Source of the DNA: a candidate division Hyd24-12 bacterium UBA5074 | Lineage (GTDB): Bacteria; Fermentibacterota; Fermentibacteria; Fermentibacterales; Fermentibacteraceae | NCBI GenBank assembly: GCA_002414865.1 | Contig: DIAQ01000098.1 | Span: 1-64,000 of the forward strand | Length of the DNA: 64,000 bases | Direction of reading: 5' to 3' | Shown here: positions 52,286 to 60,791 of the stretch, piece by piece | Position numbering within the stretch: position 1 is the stretch's first letter | Layout: each line of letters opens with the position of its first letter | Notes under the pieces: generated by a model | Databases searched by the model: none | What the model saw: only the letters and a program-made list of their open reading frames with translations | What the model was told of the DNA's origin: nothing | Program-made: the position numbers and the translations under genes

Positions 52286-53649
52286 GCCTCTCCCCCTTCC
52301 TCCGCCGCCGGACGTCTCACGACGGCGACGGCCCTGCCCTTCCATCTTCCTCCCGAGTAGTAGATCGCCGCGGCGGCGCACCCCACGACCCAGCCCGCGG
52401 GGATCGAGAACCAGATCCCGTCCGTCCCTGCGAACGAGGAGAACCAGAGGGCACAGGGTATCCGGACGACCCACAGGGCGAGGATGGTGTTGAGAAGAGG
52501 AGCCATCGCCTCGCCCGCCCCTCTCAGGACGCCGTTGACGACGAACATGGAGGAGAAGACCATGTAGAATATGCCTACGATCAGGAGATAGTGCTCACCG
52601 ATCCTCACCACCTCAGGATCTCCGTTGAACAGCCCCATGAGGGGCCTCGCGAAGAGGATGACCCCCAGGCTCGTCAGCCCCGAGATCACGAGGGACATGA
52701 TCAGACCTGCCCGCAGGCCTCTCCGCACCCTTTCGACCCTCCCCGCCCCGATGTTCTGACCCGTGAATGTGGACATCGCCTGGCTGATGTTCATGGCCGG
52801 CATCATGGCGAAGGAGTCGAGCCGCCCGGCTGCGGTGTAGGCAGCCAGGGCATCCGTTCCGAACCCCCCCACGATCCTGGTGAGGACCATCAGACCCGAG
52901 GCCACCAGGGTCTGCTGGAGTCCTGTGGGCAGCCCGATGCGCATGGAGTGCCCGAAGATCTCCCTGTCGAAGCGGAGCTCGGAGAGGGAGAGCCTGACAA
53001 ACCTGTTGCGCCGGTTCAGGAACAGGACGGCGCCCGCGAAGGAGGCGGCCTGGGAGATCACGGTGGCCCAGGCCGCTCCGGCCACGCCCCAGGAGAACAC
53101 GACGACGAAGAGCAGGTCGAGGACGACGTTCAGCAGAGTTGCGAACACCAGGAGGTACAGGGGGGTCCTGGAATCTCCCAGACCCCTGAGGATGGCCGCC
53201 ACGGCGTTGTATCCGAAGGCGGCGATCGTCCCGGTGAAGAGGATGTGCAGGTACGTCACCGCCTGCGGCATGGCTTCCGGAGGCACGGCGAGCATCCTCA
53301 GTATCGCGCCCGTGGTCAGGTACCCAACAGCCGTCACCGCGAGGGCCGCCCAGAACAGGAAGATGAAGGCCGTATCCGCGGTGGCCCTTATCCTGGCGGA
53401 GTCCCTGGCTCCGAAGAACTGGGCGACCAGGACGGTGGTACCCATCGTGACGCCCATGATGAGGGCGACCATCAGGAAGAGCACCGAGAAGGACGCGCCG
53501 ACCGCCGCGAGGGCCGTCTTGCCCAGGAAGTTGCCCACCACGATGCTGTCCACCATGTTGTAGAATTGCTGGAAGACGTTGCCCAGCAACATGGGAAGGG
53601 TGAAGAACAGGATGCCCCTCGCCTCGCTCCCGCTCGTGAGGTCGGTCAA
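52282..53649 (-). CDS. MATE family efflux transporter
   Basis: A 455-residue protein with 12 hydrophobic segments in two homologous halves and MATE motifs: LTSGSEARGILFFTLPMLLGNVFQQFYNMVDSIVVG in helix 1, then ALAAVGASFSVLFLM and, in the second half, GLPTGLQQTLVASGLMVLTRIVGGFGTDALAAY. The export substrate (drug or metabolite) is not shown. The start is placed at TTG 53649, because upstream frame positions lie in the next gene's sequence. It may be co-transcribed with the small membrane protein gene before it. Confidence 0.9.
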   Translation of the reverse strand: MTDLTSGSEARGILFFTLPMLLGNVFQQFYNMVDSIVVGNFLGKTALAAVGASFSVLFLMVALIMGVTMGTTVLVAQFFGARDSARIRATADTAFIFLFWAALAVTAVGYLTTGAILRMLAVPPEAMPQAVTYLHILFTGTIAAFGYNAVAAILRGLGDSRTPLYLLVFATLLNVVLDLLFVVVFSWGVAGAAWATVISQAASFAGAVLFLNRRNRFVRLSLSELRFDREIFGHSMRIGLPTGLQQTLVASGLMVLTRIVGGFGTDALAAYTAAGRLDSFAMMPAMNISQAMSTFTGQNIGAGRVERVRRGLRAGLIMSLVISGLTSLGVILFARPLMGLFNGDPEVVRIGEHYLLIVGIFYMVFSSMFVVNGVLRGAGEAMAPLLNTILALWVVRIPCALWFSSFAGTDGIWFSIPAGWVVGCAAAAIYYSGGRWKGRAVAVVRRPAAEEGGEA

Positions 53650-53680
53650 ATCCCGGAGGCCGTGTCGGGGGATGACTCCG

Positions 53681-53914
53681 CTACTCCCCGCCTCCGCAGC
53701 AGGAGCAGCCGGATCTCCTCCTGAGCATGCCGCCGACCAGGACCAGGACGATGCCACCCACCAGTATCGCTGCCGCCCCCGGAACCGTGGTCGGAAGCGA
53801 GATGCCGGCATAGGCGACGCTGAACCTGCCGGAGATGACGCCTGCAAGGCTTGCTGCGCCTGCTATCACGCCCGCCCATCCCAGCCACTGGACCAGTCCC
53901 GTGACGAAGCTCAT
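53681..53914 (-). CDS. Small membrane protein with Cys-rich C-terminus
   Basis: A 77-residue protein with two likely membrane segments (LGWAGVIAGAASLAGVISG and AAAILVGGIVLVLVGGML) and a tail RRRSGCSCCGGGE. GGAGGTGCGGC precedes the ATG, which supports expression. The Cys-Ser-Cys-Cys ending could bind metal. Unknown family. It lies between the aldo/keto reductase (23 bases upstream) and the MATE gene. Confidence 0.65.
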   Translation of the reverse strand: MSFVTGLVQWLGWAGVIAGAASLAGVISGRFSVAYAGISLPTTVPGAAAILVGGIVLVLVGGMLRRRSGCSCCGGGE

Positions 53915-53936
53915 GCCGCACCTCCGGAGATGGAAA

Positions 53937-55097
53937 TCAGTTTCCCGACCCGCCTGTGAGGATCCTGGACGCTTCCCTCAGCTTCTCTCTCACAGGCAGG
54001 CGCTGCGGGCACCTGCTCTCGCACAGGCCGCAACCCGTGCACCTGTCGGCCCGGGCCTCGGGCTTGAGGGAGCTGTTGTAGTCCATCCCCGGGATGCCCG
54101 ATCCGGGGAACATGCAGGCCTCGTTGTAGATCATGAATATCCTGGGAATGGACACTCCGGCCGGGCACGGCATGCAGTAGCCGCACTTCGTGCAGCCCAC
54201 GCCGTGGAGGGATCTGTACGCCCTCTGGACACCGCCGACGGCCTTCAGGGCGGAGGCTGTCAGCGTGCCCGGGAGGACTGCCGAGGCCACCCCGGCGTTC
54301 TCGTCCAGCTGGACCCGTGTGTTCATGCCGCTCAGCACGGTCGAGACGCCCGGCTGATCGAGCACCCAGGACAGGCACCACCCGGCGGCGCTCCTGGCCC
54401 TGCCTGCGCGCTTCCATGCGGTCTCGACGGATTCCGGCAGGCCTCCCGTCAGATCCCCTCCCCTGAGGGGCTCCATGACGACGACTCCCAGTCCCTTTCC
54501 GGCGGCGTACTCCAGCCCGGTCCTGCCGGCCTGCTCGTTCTCGTCGACGATGTTGTACTGGATCTGGCAGAAATCCCATCCATAGGCGTCGACTATGGGA
54601 GCGAACGCGGCGGGCTTGTCATGGAAGGAAAACCCCGCGAAGGAGATACGCCCATCCTTCTTCAGGCTGTCGAGGAATTCGAGGACCCCGAGATCGCATA
54701 CCCGTGCGAAGGACGACTCGTTGAGGGCGTGAAGGAGGTAGAAGTCGACGTGCTCCACACCGAGCCTCGAGAGCTGCACCGAGAAGAGCCGTTCGAAGGA
54801 GGTCCTGCGCCTCGCCAGCCAGACGGGCAGCTTCGTCGCGATGTGGAGCCCCTTGCGTGACCCCGCTGCGCGGAGGAACTCGCCGACGACGGATTCGCTC
54901 TTGCCTCCCATATAGTTGTATGCGGTGTCGAAATAGTTGACGCCCGCGTCCCGGGCTGCCATGAGGAGCGAGATAGCGGCTCCCGTGTCGAACCTGGGAC
55001 CCCAGGTGGGTCTGCCCCTCCTGTTGAGGAATCGCATGCAGCCGAAGCCGAGCGCGGAGACGGAGACTCCCGTCCTGCCCATGGTTCTGTAAAGCAT
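53937..55097 (-). CDS. Aldo/keto reductase with C-terminal ferredoxin-like clusters
   Basis: A 386-residue protein: AKR barrel with NYFDTAYNYMGGKSE (catalytic Asp/Tyr), ATKLPVWL (Lys) and YLLHAL (His), then residues about 290-375 with two Fe-S motifs: CTKCGYCMPCPAG and CTGCGLCESRCPQ. Such proteins use an Fe-S cluster pair for electron transfer in a redox reaction whose substrate is unknown. It starts at ATG 55097 with a plausible leader. Confidence 0.92.
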   Translation of the reverse strand: MLYRTMGRTGVSVSALGFGCMRFLNRRGRPTWGPRFDTGAAISLLMAARDAGVNYFDTAYNYMGGKSESVVGEFLRAAGSRKGLHIATKLPVWLARRRTSFERLFSVQLSRLGVEHVDFYLLHALNESSFARVCDLGVLEFLDSLKKDGRISFAGFSFHDKPAAFAPIVDAYGWDFCQIQYNIVDENEQAGRTGLEYAAGKGLGVVVMEPLRGGDLTGGLPESVETAWKRAGRARSAAGWCLSWVLDQPGVSTVLSGMNTRVQLDENAGVASAVLPGTLTASALKAVGGVQRAYRSLHGVGCTKCGYCMPCPAGVSIPRIFMIYNEACMFPGSGIPGMDYNSSLKPEARADRCTGCGLCESRCPQRLPVREKLREASRILTGGSGN

Positions 55098-55152
55098 GGC
55101 CGGAACATGGGGCAGCCCGGGGGCGGGTGCAATCCCGCCTCCGGGGAGCCCG

Positions 55153-55491
55153 TCAGCGCTGGAATCCGGGGATGTCGGCGGGCACGGGGAGCGAGAGCTC
55201 GACGAAGCCTCTGAAGATCCCGTCCTCGAACAGCGGACTCTGGTAGATCAGCTTCCTCCGCCCGTCCCTGAGGATGAAGTAGGCGTTGGGAACCTTCCGC
55301 TCGTATAGCTCTCTGACCTTCGCCAGGGCGCGGGGCGGGTGACAGTCGAAGACACTGGTACCGATCAGAGAAGCTCCTCCGCTGGAGGCGAAGGTCTCCT
55401 GCGATATCCCGTTCATGTAGACCACGGTCCCGGCTTCGTCGCAGACCGTCACCGCAAAGGACGCGAGGTCTGCCCACTCATCGATCATCAT
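55153..55491 (-). CDS. Single-domain PAS protein
   Basis: The 112-residue protein is one PAS domain: AVTVCDEAGTVVYMNGISQETF, then LIGTSVFDCHPPRALAKVRELY and DGRRKLIYQSPLF. Stand-alone PAS proteins bind small ligands or heme, but no effector domain is attached. The ATG at 55491 follows GGAGGGGCTGCAG and overlaps the upstream pseudouridine synthase by 14 bases. Confidence 0.8.
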   Translation of the reverse strand: MMIDEWADLASFAVTVCDEAGTVVYMNGISQETFASSGGASLIGTSVFDCHPPRALAKVRELYERKVPNAYFILRDGRRKLIYQSPLFEDGIFRGFVELSLPVPADIPGFQR

Positions 55492-56170
55492 CTGCAGCCC
55501 CTCCTCCGCACGGCAGAGTGCCTGCCCTGGACATCTCCAGCACCTCGGTGAAGCTGGCCGGCGGAGGGCACTCGAGGCGCAGCACGGTTCCTCCCGGCGC
55601 CTCCACCGTAAGCACGAATGCATGGAGCATCATCCGGGGAAGGAGGATCTGGGACGACCTGCAGCCGTACCTCCTGTCTCCGGCGATGGGATGCCCCGAA
55701 GCGTACAGGTGGGCTCTTATCTGATGCCTCCTCCCCGTGCGCGGGCGGACGGCGAGGAGCGAGTGGCTTTCGTGCCGTTCCAGGACCTCGTAGTCGGTCA
55801 CCGACGGCTTTCCCCCCGGGATGTCCACCGCCACCCTCCCCGATCCGAAGACCCGCAGAGGCAGGTCGATCGTCCCCCTGTCCTCACGGGGCCTTCCGAG
55901 CACGAGTGCGAGGTAGACCTTCGACGCCGTGCCGTGCTCGAACTGCATCGACAGCAGCCTGTGGGCATCGGGGGTCCTCGCGAACACGACAAGCCCGCTG
56001 GTGTCCGCGTCGATCCTGTGAACCACGAACAGCCTGCAGGCCGTCTCCTGCTCCAGGACCCTGCGGAGGTCCTCCCTGCCGGGAGACCTGTCGGGGATGA
56101 CCGGCATCCCCTCGGGCTTGGAGGCTGCGATCAACTCGGCGCTGTCGTAAAGTATCCGGGCAGTCCCCAA
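55478..56170 (-). CDS. RluA-family pseudouridine synthase
   Basis: The 230-residue protein has the catalytic motif FVVHRIDADTSGLVV (Asp54) and the RluA motifs SKVYLALVLG, RPRTGRRHQIRAHL and AGDRRYG. It converts uridine to pseudouridine in rRNA or tRNA; the site is unknown. No S4 domain is present. The start is TTG 56170 (GGAGGCTCA before it). Confidence 0.92.
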   Translation of the reverse strand: MGTARILYDSAELIAASKPEGMPVIPDRSPGREDLRRVLEQETACRLFVVHRIDADTSGLVVFARTPDAHRLLSMQFEHGTASKVYLALVLGRPREDRGTIDLPLRVFGSGRVAVDIPGGKPSVTDYEVLERHESHSLLAVRPRTGRRHQIRAHLYASGHPIAGDRRYGCRSSQILLPRMMLHAFVLTVEAPGGTVLRLECPPPASFTEVLEMSRAGTLPCGGGAADDDR

Positions 56171-56343
56171 TGAGCCTCCATCGTTCCCCGGCGGTGCCGG
56201 CCAAAAACGTTGCGCAGGCCGGTAACATGTCTATCGTGGTCGACAGGCGCATATTCCGCCTGCCGTCCGGGCCGCGCCGTCGCCCGGCGCGGCGGTGACG
56301 AAGGCCTTTCGGGGCGGGGCGCCCCTTCGGAGGATGACTGCCG
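56171..56343. other. Divergent intergenic region with hairpins
   Basis: This 173-base gap between divergent genes contains a 6-bp hairpin (CAGGCG/CGCCTG around CATATTC, near 56244-56262) and a stronger one at 56272-56292. The remaining bases are GC-rich with no clear promoter boxes. Confidence 0.4.
56272..56292. terminator. GC stem-loop in divergent intergenic region
   Basis: Perfect 8-bp inverted repeat (CCGCGCCG and CGGCGCGG) around loop TCGCC, in the gap before the plus-strand gene at 56344. It could be part of the 5' leader of that gene or a transcription barrier; no T-run follows. Confidence 0.35.
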
Positions 56344-56784
56344 ATGATACCGGCCATTCTGCTCGCGCTGCCCCCGGCTGCCGATGCAGGAGCCATCGGG
56401 GGGGATCTCTGGATGTTCGATGCGGACATCCGCCAGGCAGGCCAGGAGCCCTGGATGGAGGAGGTCCTGGTGGTCTTCAGGGCCGAGGACTACTTCGTGG
56501 GCATCGCTCCTCGGGAGTCGGCGGAGGCTTCGTACTCCGCGACGCTCCTCGCTGAAGGCCCGATCGATCTGGAGGCCTGCAGGCTGGTCCACCTGAGGCC
56601 CGGAGCGGAGCCGCCCCCGGATATGCCCGGGAGGACGATCCTGGCCAGGGGCTCCATCGTCATCCTGCGCCTGCCGGAGCCGACGGACGGACCGGTCGGG
56701 ATGGAAGGGGTCTTCTTCGTCCAGCCCCTGAGGGTCTACCGCGTCAGGCCGGTCTCTCCAGCGGGTCCGGACGGAGGCGGCTGA
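56344..56784 (+). CDS. Exported protein of unknown function
   Basis: A 146-residue protein with a short signal (MIPAILLALPPAADAG). The rest has no recognised domain: WMFDADIRQAGQEPWMEEVLVVF, then EDYFVGIAPRES and a C-terminal beta-rich part (GVFFVQPLRVYRV). GGAGGATGACTGCCG precedes the ATG. It may be a periplasmic protein of unknown role. Confidence 0.65.
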   Translation: MIPAILLALPPAADAGAIGGDLWMFDADIRQAGQEPWMEEVLVVFRAEDYFVGIAPRESAEASYSATLLAEGPIDLEACRLVHLRPGAEPPPDMPGRTILARGSIVILRLPEPTDGPVGMEGVFFVQPLRVYRVRPVSPAGPDGGG

Positions 56785-56790
56785 GACGGC

Positions 56791-56913
56791 ATGGTCGAGG
56801 ACATCGTGCCCTCGGGCAGCGAGGACGGCGTCTGGGCGACCACACCGGGTGCCGACGGAAACGGGGGCGGACCGGCGCAAGGTGCCGGGGAGCTGGGCGA
56901 GGGAGGCCGCTAG
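56791..56913 (+). CDS. Short open frame, possibly a small protein (low support)
   Basis: A 40-codon frame starts 6 bases after the preceding gene's stop and ends over the stop of the convergent gene (4-base overlap). The sequence is low-complexity (Gly, Asp, Glu and Ala) and could be chance in GC-rich DNA. It has no motif. Confidence 0.2.
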   Translation: MVEDIVPSGSEDGVWATTPGADGNGGGPAQGAGELGEGGR

Positions 56914-58631
56914 ATGACCACCAGCCTCGCCGAGAACATGCCCGCGGCCGTGTTCAGCCTCACCAGATAGACTCCCGCGGCCGGTCTTCCCCGGCCGTCC
57001 CCCGCCCAGCCGAAGGAGTGCGGCCCGGGCTCCAGCGTGCCCGAGAAGACGATATCCACAAGCCTCCCGGAGAGGTCGTAGATCTCCAGGGTGGCCCGCC
57101 CCGCGGAATCCGTCGCGAAGTCGAGCGAGACGCTCCCTGCGGAAGGGTTGGGGCACACCGAGAGCCGGCAGGCCGCCTCTCCTTCAGCGCCCGTCCCGGT
57201 GGTCGGACCCAGCCAGCCGTTGAGGCTGACCCCCTGCGCATAGATCCCGTAGTCGTTCCTGTAGTCGCACCAGGCATAGAGAGCGCTCTGACCCGTGCCC
57301 TCGCACAGGACGAGATCGTCCTTGCCCCCGAGGCTCGCAGCCGAGAGCGTGACCGGACCCCAGTCGAGCACTCCGTCGCTGCCGAGCCTCATGGAGCGGA
57401 CCGAGGTCCCTGAAGCCCCGCGGAAGAATCCGACATAGACTCCTTCGGCATCCGCGAGCGCCCTGACGAAGGATATCTGCTGAGACCCCAGAGGCACGAG
57501 CTGGAGGCCGGCATCGGTCCACTGCCTCGCGCCGGATGCAGAGAAACTCTGGCCGTAGACGCCGTACTGATCCTGGTTGTCGTTCTCCTCGACCCAGAAG
57601 ACCACCGTCTGGTCCTGATCCGGGAAGTACGCGGCGGAGGGGTACATGTGCAGCCGGTTGCTCGTGTTGGTCGATGCCTGCGCCCCGTTCATGGGGAACA
57701 GCATGTCCCCGGACGCGTCCATGTGCTGCACCCAGACCTCGAAGGTCGAGAGGTCGACCGCGTCGTACCAGCTGCAGACCGCTCCGCCCTCGCCGTCGGA
57801 CAGCACCTCCGGGTTGGTCCATGCCGAGATGTGGCCCGAATCGTAGATGAGCACGGGCGATCCTCCCCATGCCCAGCTCCCGGACGGATCCAGCATGCCT
57901 GTGTACAGGTGGGTGACCGGATACGGGAAGTTCCCGGTCGAGCTCTTCCAGAGCAGGATGGCATTGTCCCCCGAGGCGGGCGCAAGGCGCGGGAGTGTGA
58001 GGTTGCGGACCGGGTCGTCGAGGATGATGCCGTCCTCCCCCCACAGCTTGTCGCCGTCCGGCGACAGCTTCTGGAGGACGATCGTGTAGTCGGTGCCGGA
58101 CTTCCCCCAGGCGATCACGGCGTTGCCGCTCTCTGTCACGGCGACGGACGGGGCTGCCTCGAGGCTCGGCTCCGAGGTGTCGGAGAGGCTTACGCCGTCC
58201 GGGCCCCACAGGAACGTGCCGTCGCTACCGATCTTGTACGCGGAGATGTCGAACTCACCCGCGGTGTGGCGCGAGTCCGCGAACGCTATCACCGCGTTGT
58301 CCGAGGCGTCCACCGCCATGTCGTAGTCGACGAGCCAGGACTCCTGCGGGTGGCTGCTGACCAGCAGCCCGTCGACAGCGAACATCTTGTTCCCCTGGGC
58401 ATCCAGGCGCTGCAGATACAGACAGTAGCTTCCGCTGCGCGAATCGAACCACGAGATGAAGCAGCCGCCGTCCGAGGTGGCCGCCATCTTGGGCGTGCAT
58501 TGCTCGCCTGTGAGATCACAGATCTGGAGATTCTGAAGGGAGTCGGCGCCCCATTGCGCCGATACGGCAGACGGCAGGAGCAGAAGGAGGACACCGATAG
58601 CTATGGGCACCATCCTTTTGGACATACTCAC
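56910..58631 (-). CDS. Secreted protein with repeat region and C-terminal T9SS-type sorting domain
   Basis: A 573-residue protein with signal peptide (VLLLLPSAVSA), a long beta-rich region with repeated elements of about 55-60 residues (LQRLDAQGNKMFAVDGLLVSS; LQKLSPDGDKLWGEDGIIL; VQHMDASGDMLFPMNGAQ), consistent with a beta-propeller, and a C-terminal sorting-type domain starting CPNPSAGSVSLDFATD and ending GVYLVRLNTAAGMFSARLVVI. Likely secreted or surface-bound; ligand unknown. Start is GTG 58631 or ATG 58625. Confidence 0.85.
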   Translation of the reverse strand: MSMSKRMVPIAIGVLLLLLPSAVSAQWGADSLQNLQICDLTGEQCTPKMAATSDGGCFISWFDSRSGSYCLYLQRLDAQGNKMFAVDGLLVSSHPQESWLVDYDMAVDASDNAVIAFADSRHTAGEFDISAYKIGSDGTFLWGPDGVSLSDTSEPSLEAAPSVAVTESGNAVIAWGKSGTDYTIVLQKLSPDGDKLWGEDGIILDDPVRNLTLPRLAPASGDNAILLWKSSTGNFPYPVTHLYTGMLDPSGSWAWGGSPVLIYDSGHISAWTNPEVLSDGEGGAVCSWYDAVDLSTFEVWVQHMDASGDMLFPMNGAQASTNTSNRLHMYPSAAYFPDQDQTVVFWVEENDNQDQYGVYGQSFSASGARQWTDAGLQLVPLGSQQISFVRALADAEGVYVGFFRGASGTSVRSMRLGSDGVLDWGPVTLSAASLGGKDDLVLCEGTGQSALYAWCDYRNDYGIYAQGVSLNGWLGPTTGTGAEGEAACRLSVCPNPSAGSVSLDFATDSAGRATLEIYDLSGRLVDIVFSGTLEPGPHSFGWAGDGRGRPAAGVYLVRLNTAAGMFSARLVVI

Positions 58632-58791
58632 TCGCTCTCCGCGTCCCCTCAGGGGCGCAAGCGCAACCCCCTGTCCCGGGGCGGCCCCGCCGCCGCAGGA
58701 CTCCGTGGTGTCAATCTGGGTCCCGGCCGCCGCCGGGGCAAGTGCCCCCTTCCGGAGCTGCCCGACCGGGAGCGCGGGCTGGATCAGGCCT
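58632..58791 (-). other. Intergenic region between M42 peptidase and secreted protein genes
   Basis: 160 bases, with small GC hairpins (CCCC/GGGG at 58645-58655; GGGGC/GCCCC at 58735-58748, loop AAGT). The second lies about 44 bases after the M42 gene stop and may end its transcript. No promoter boxes are clear. Confidence 0.35.
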
Positions 58792-59844
58792 TCAGGGGAG
58801 CCCCGGGGCCGAGAACAGGTGCGCTTCCTCTAGGAAGGCGGTGAGGAGCTCGATCGCAGTCTCCACGTCGTGTCGATGGATGACCGCGCCAGGGCCGTGT
58901 CCATACCTTGTCGGGATGGATATGCAGGCGGCGTGGGGACCGGCGCCCCACCGCTGGATGACCGAGGTGTCCGTGCCGCCCGCGAGGAGTATCTCCATCT
59001 GGTGGTCGATGCCCCGCTTCTCCGCCATGCCCCTGAGGAACTCCACGAGCTCCGGCGAGCTGATGACGGAGCCGTCCATGAACTTCACTGCGGCCCCCCC
59101 GCCGAGGGGACAGATCTTCAGCCTGGGGGGATGGTCGGGGATGTCTCCGGCCCCTGTGACGTCCAGCGCGATGGCCAGGTCGGGTTTCACGTCCATGGCG
59201 GCCACGGTCGCACCGCGCAGGCCTACCTCCTCCTGGGAGGTGCCGACTGCGTACACGTCGATGGCGGGATTGCGATAGCGCCTGAACGCCTCGGCCATCA
59301 CGAACACGCCGACCCGGTCGTCGAACGCCTTCGCCAGGAAGCAGTCCCCCATCTCGGCGAAGGGCGTGGCCATCGAGACCCAGTCACCCCGGGAGATCTT
59401 CGCCCTGGCGTCCTCCGACTGCATGCCCGTGTCGATGTAGATCTCGTCGAGCCTGGTCTGGCGGTTGACGTGCTCGGGCAGCCATGCCGCCCTGCGCTGA
59501 ACCACTCCGGGGATCACGGCGCCCTGGCGGGTGTGGATCCTCACGGAGTGCCCGATGATGTTCTCGGCAGCCCAACCGCCTATGGGCGCGAGCGAGATGA
59601 ATCCGGCGTCGTCGATGTTGAACACGAGGAAGCCGATCTCGTCCATATGTGCGGCGAGCATCACTTTGCGTATGCCTTCGCCACCCTTGCGCACCGCCGT
59701 GAAGTTCTTCACCGCGTCGACGCGGGTCTCGTCCGCCAGACCGCCGATCTCCTCCTTCAGCAGGGAGATGACGCCATCCTCGCGGCCGGACACGCCGTCG
59801 ACCTCGCAGAGCCTCTTCAGCAGCCCGGTGTTCAGCTCACCCAT
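58792..59844 (-). CDS. M42 family metallo-aminopeptidase
   Basis: A 350-residue di-zinc peptidase of the PepA/FrvX-like M42 type. Metal and catalytic sites are visible: AAHMDEIGF (His66), AKAFDDRVG (Asp), GTSQEEVGLRGA (Glu pair), ALDVTG (Asp), and the C-terminal RYGHGPGAVIH (His). It trims N-terminal residues of peptides in the cytoplasm. The ATG at 59844 follows AAGGTGAG; a GTG 4 codons earlier overlaps the previous gene stop. Normal family length. Confidence 0.93.
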   Translation of the reverse strand: MGELNTGLLKRLCEVDGVSGREDGVISLLKEEIGGLADETRVDAVKNFTAVRKGGEGIRKVMLAAHMDEIGFLVFNIDDAGFISLAPIGGWAAENIIGHSVRIHTRQGAVIPGVVQRRAAWLPEHVNRQTRLDEIYIDTGMQSEDARAKISRGDWVSMATPFAEMGDCFLAKAFDDRVGVFVMAEAFRRYRNPAIDVYAVGTSQEEVGLRGATVAAMDVKPDLAIALDVTGAGDIPDHPPRLKICPLGGGAAVKFMDGSVISSPELVEFLRGMAEKRGIDHQMEILLAGGTDTSVIQRWGAGPHAACISIPTRYGHGPGAVIHRHDVETAIELLTAFLEEAHLFSAPGLP

Positions 59845-59852
59845 CGCAGTGC

Positions 59853-60791
59853 TCACCTTCCGTCGCGCGGTGCGATCCATTCGAAGCCGGCGGCCTCCAG
59901 GCAGCACCCCGCCCTCGCGCCGGCGAAATCCATGCTTCCGGTGACCGCCTCGCAGGCTTCCAGGGGTGTCAGTCCCTTCTCGAGGATCAGATCGAGGTAC
60001 AGGATCTCGAGTATCCCGCTCGCCGCCCAGTCGACGCTGTTCCGGTAGCCGGACACCACGAATCCCTCCGGCCAGTCCCTCCTGGAGGAGGCGATGGTCC
60101 GCGGGATGTCCCCCGCCATCATCAGGCATGACGAGAAGTGGATCATGGCGAGGTTCCTGCAGGGCTCGAGAGCGTCGAGCAGCTCCTGCCGCCCTATCGT
60201 GCCCTCGGCCACGGCCACGCCCTCGCTCGACGCATGGGATGAGACCAGCAGGCAGACGGTGCCGGGGAGCATGGCCGTCTCGGCGCAGAAGAGCTCGAGG
60301 TCGGACGAGTCGTGGATGAACCTCTGCCTGACTTCGACGCCCTCGACCCGGCTGAACCAGGCTTCCAGCATCTCGCCGAACGAATACTCCTGCTCGTCGA
60401 GGCCTGACTGCCACTCGGCCTCGAGAACCACCAGCCACTTCGTCGAGCTCCCGGAACCCGACCGGAATCCCTCCCACGAGCTCCACGAGGAGGAGCCCTC
60501 GGCCCTCCACATGCCGCTGAAGCTGTTCCCGTCCGGCGAGAGCTCGAACCATCCCTCGCCCCTCGCGGACGGTTCCTCGTATTCGAAGACGAGACGCCCC
60601 TCGGGGTTCGTCCTCCCCCTGACCGTGCAGAGCCCGCCCATCGTGTAGTAGCCCTGGACGGTGCCGCCCACCTCCTGGACGAGGTTCAGGCTGCCGTAGG
60701 TGGTCTCCCAGAGGCCGGTGAAGTCGGGTGCGGATTCCGCGGAGAAGGCCGCAGGGGCGAGACACAGCAGCGCCAGGCGGGCGAATCTCAT
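59853..60791 (-). CDS. Exported caspase-fold peptidase-like protein with N-terminal beta domain
   Basis: A 312-residue protein with signal peptide (LALLCLAPAAFSA), an N-terminal beta-rich region (GLWETTYGSLNLVQEVGGTVQGYYT to FSGMWRAEG) and a C-terminal domain with the caspase/C11-type catalytic dyad pattern: VCLLVSSHASSEG (His186) and MIHFSSCLMMAG (Cys222). Family details are uncertain, but the His and Cys spacing fits the clan CD. It starts with a 4-base overlap with the alaS stop (ATGA). Confidence 0.7.
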   Translation of the reverse strand: MRFARLALLCLAPAAFSAESAPDFTGLWETTYGSLNLVQEVGGTVQGYYTMGGLCTVRGRTNPEGRLVFEYEEPSARGEGWFELSPDGNSFSGMWRAEGSSSWSSWEGFRSGSGSSTKWLVVLEAEWQSGLDEQEYSFGEMLEAWFSRVEGVEVRQRFIHDSSDLELFCAETAMLPGTVCLLVSSHASSEGVAVAEGTIGRQELLDALEPCRNLAMIHFSSCLMMAGDIPRTIASSRRDWPEGFVVSGYRNSVDWAASGILEILYLDLILEKGLTPLEACEAVTGSMDFAGARAGCCLEAAGFEWIAPRDGR

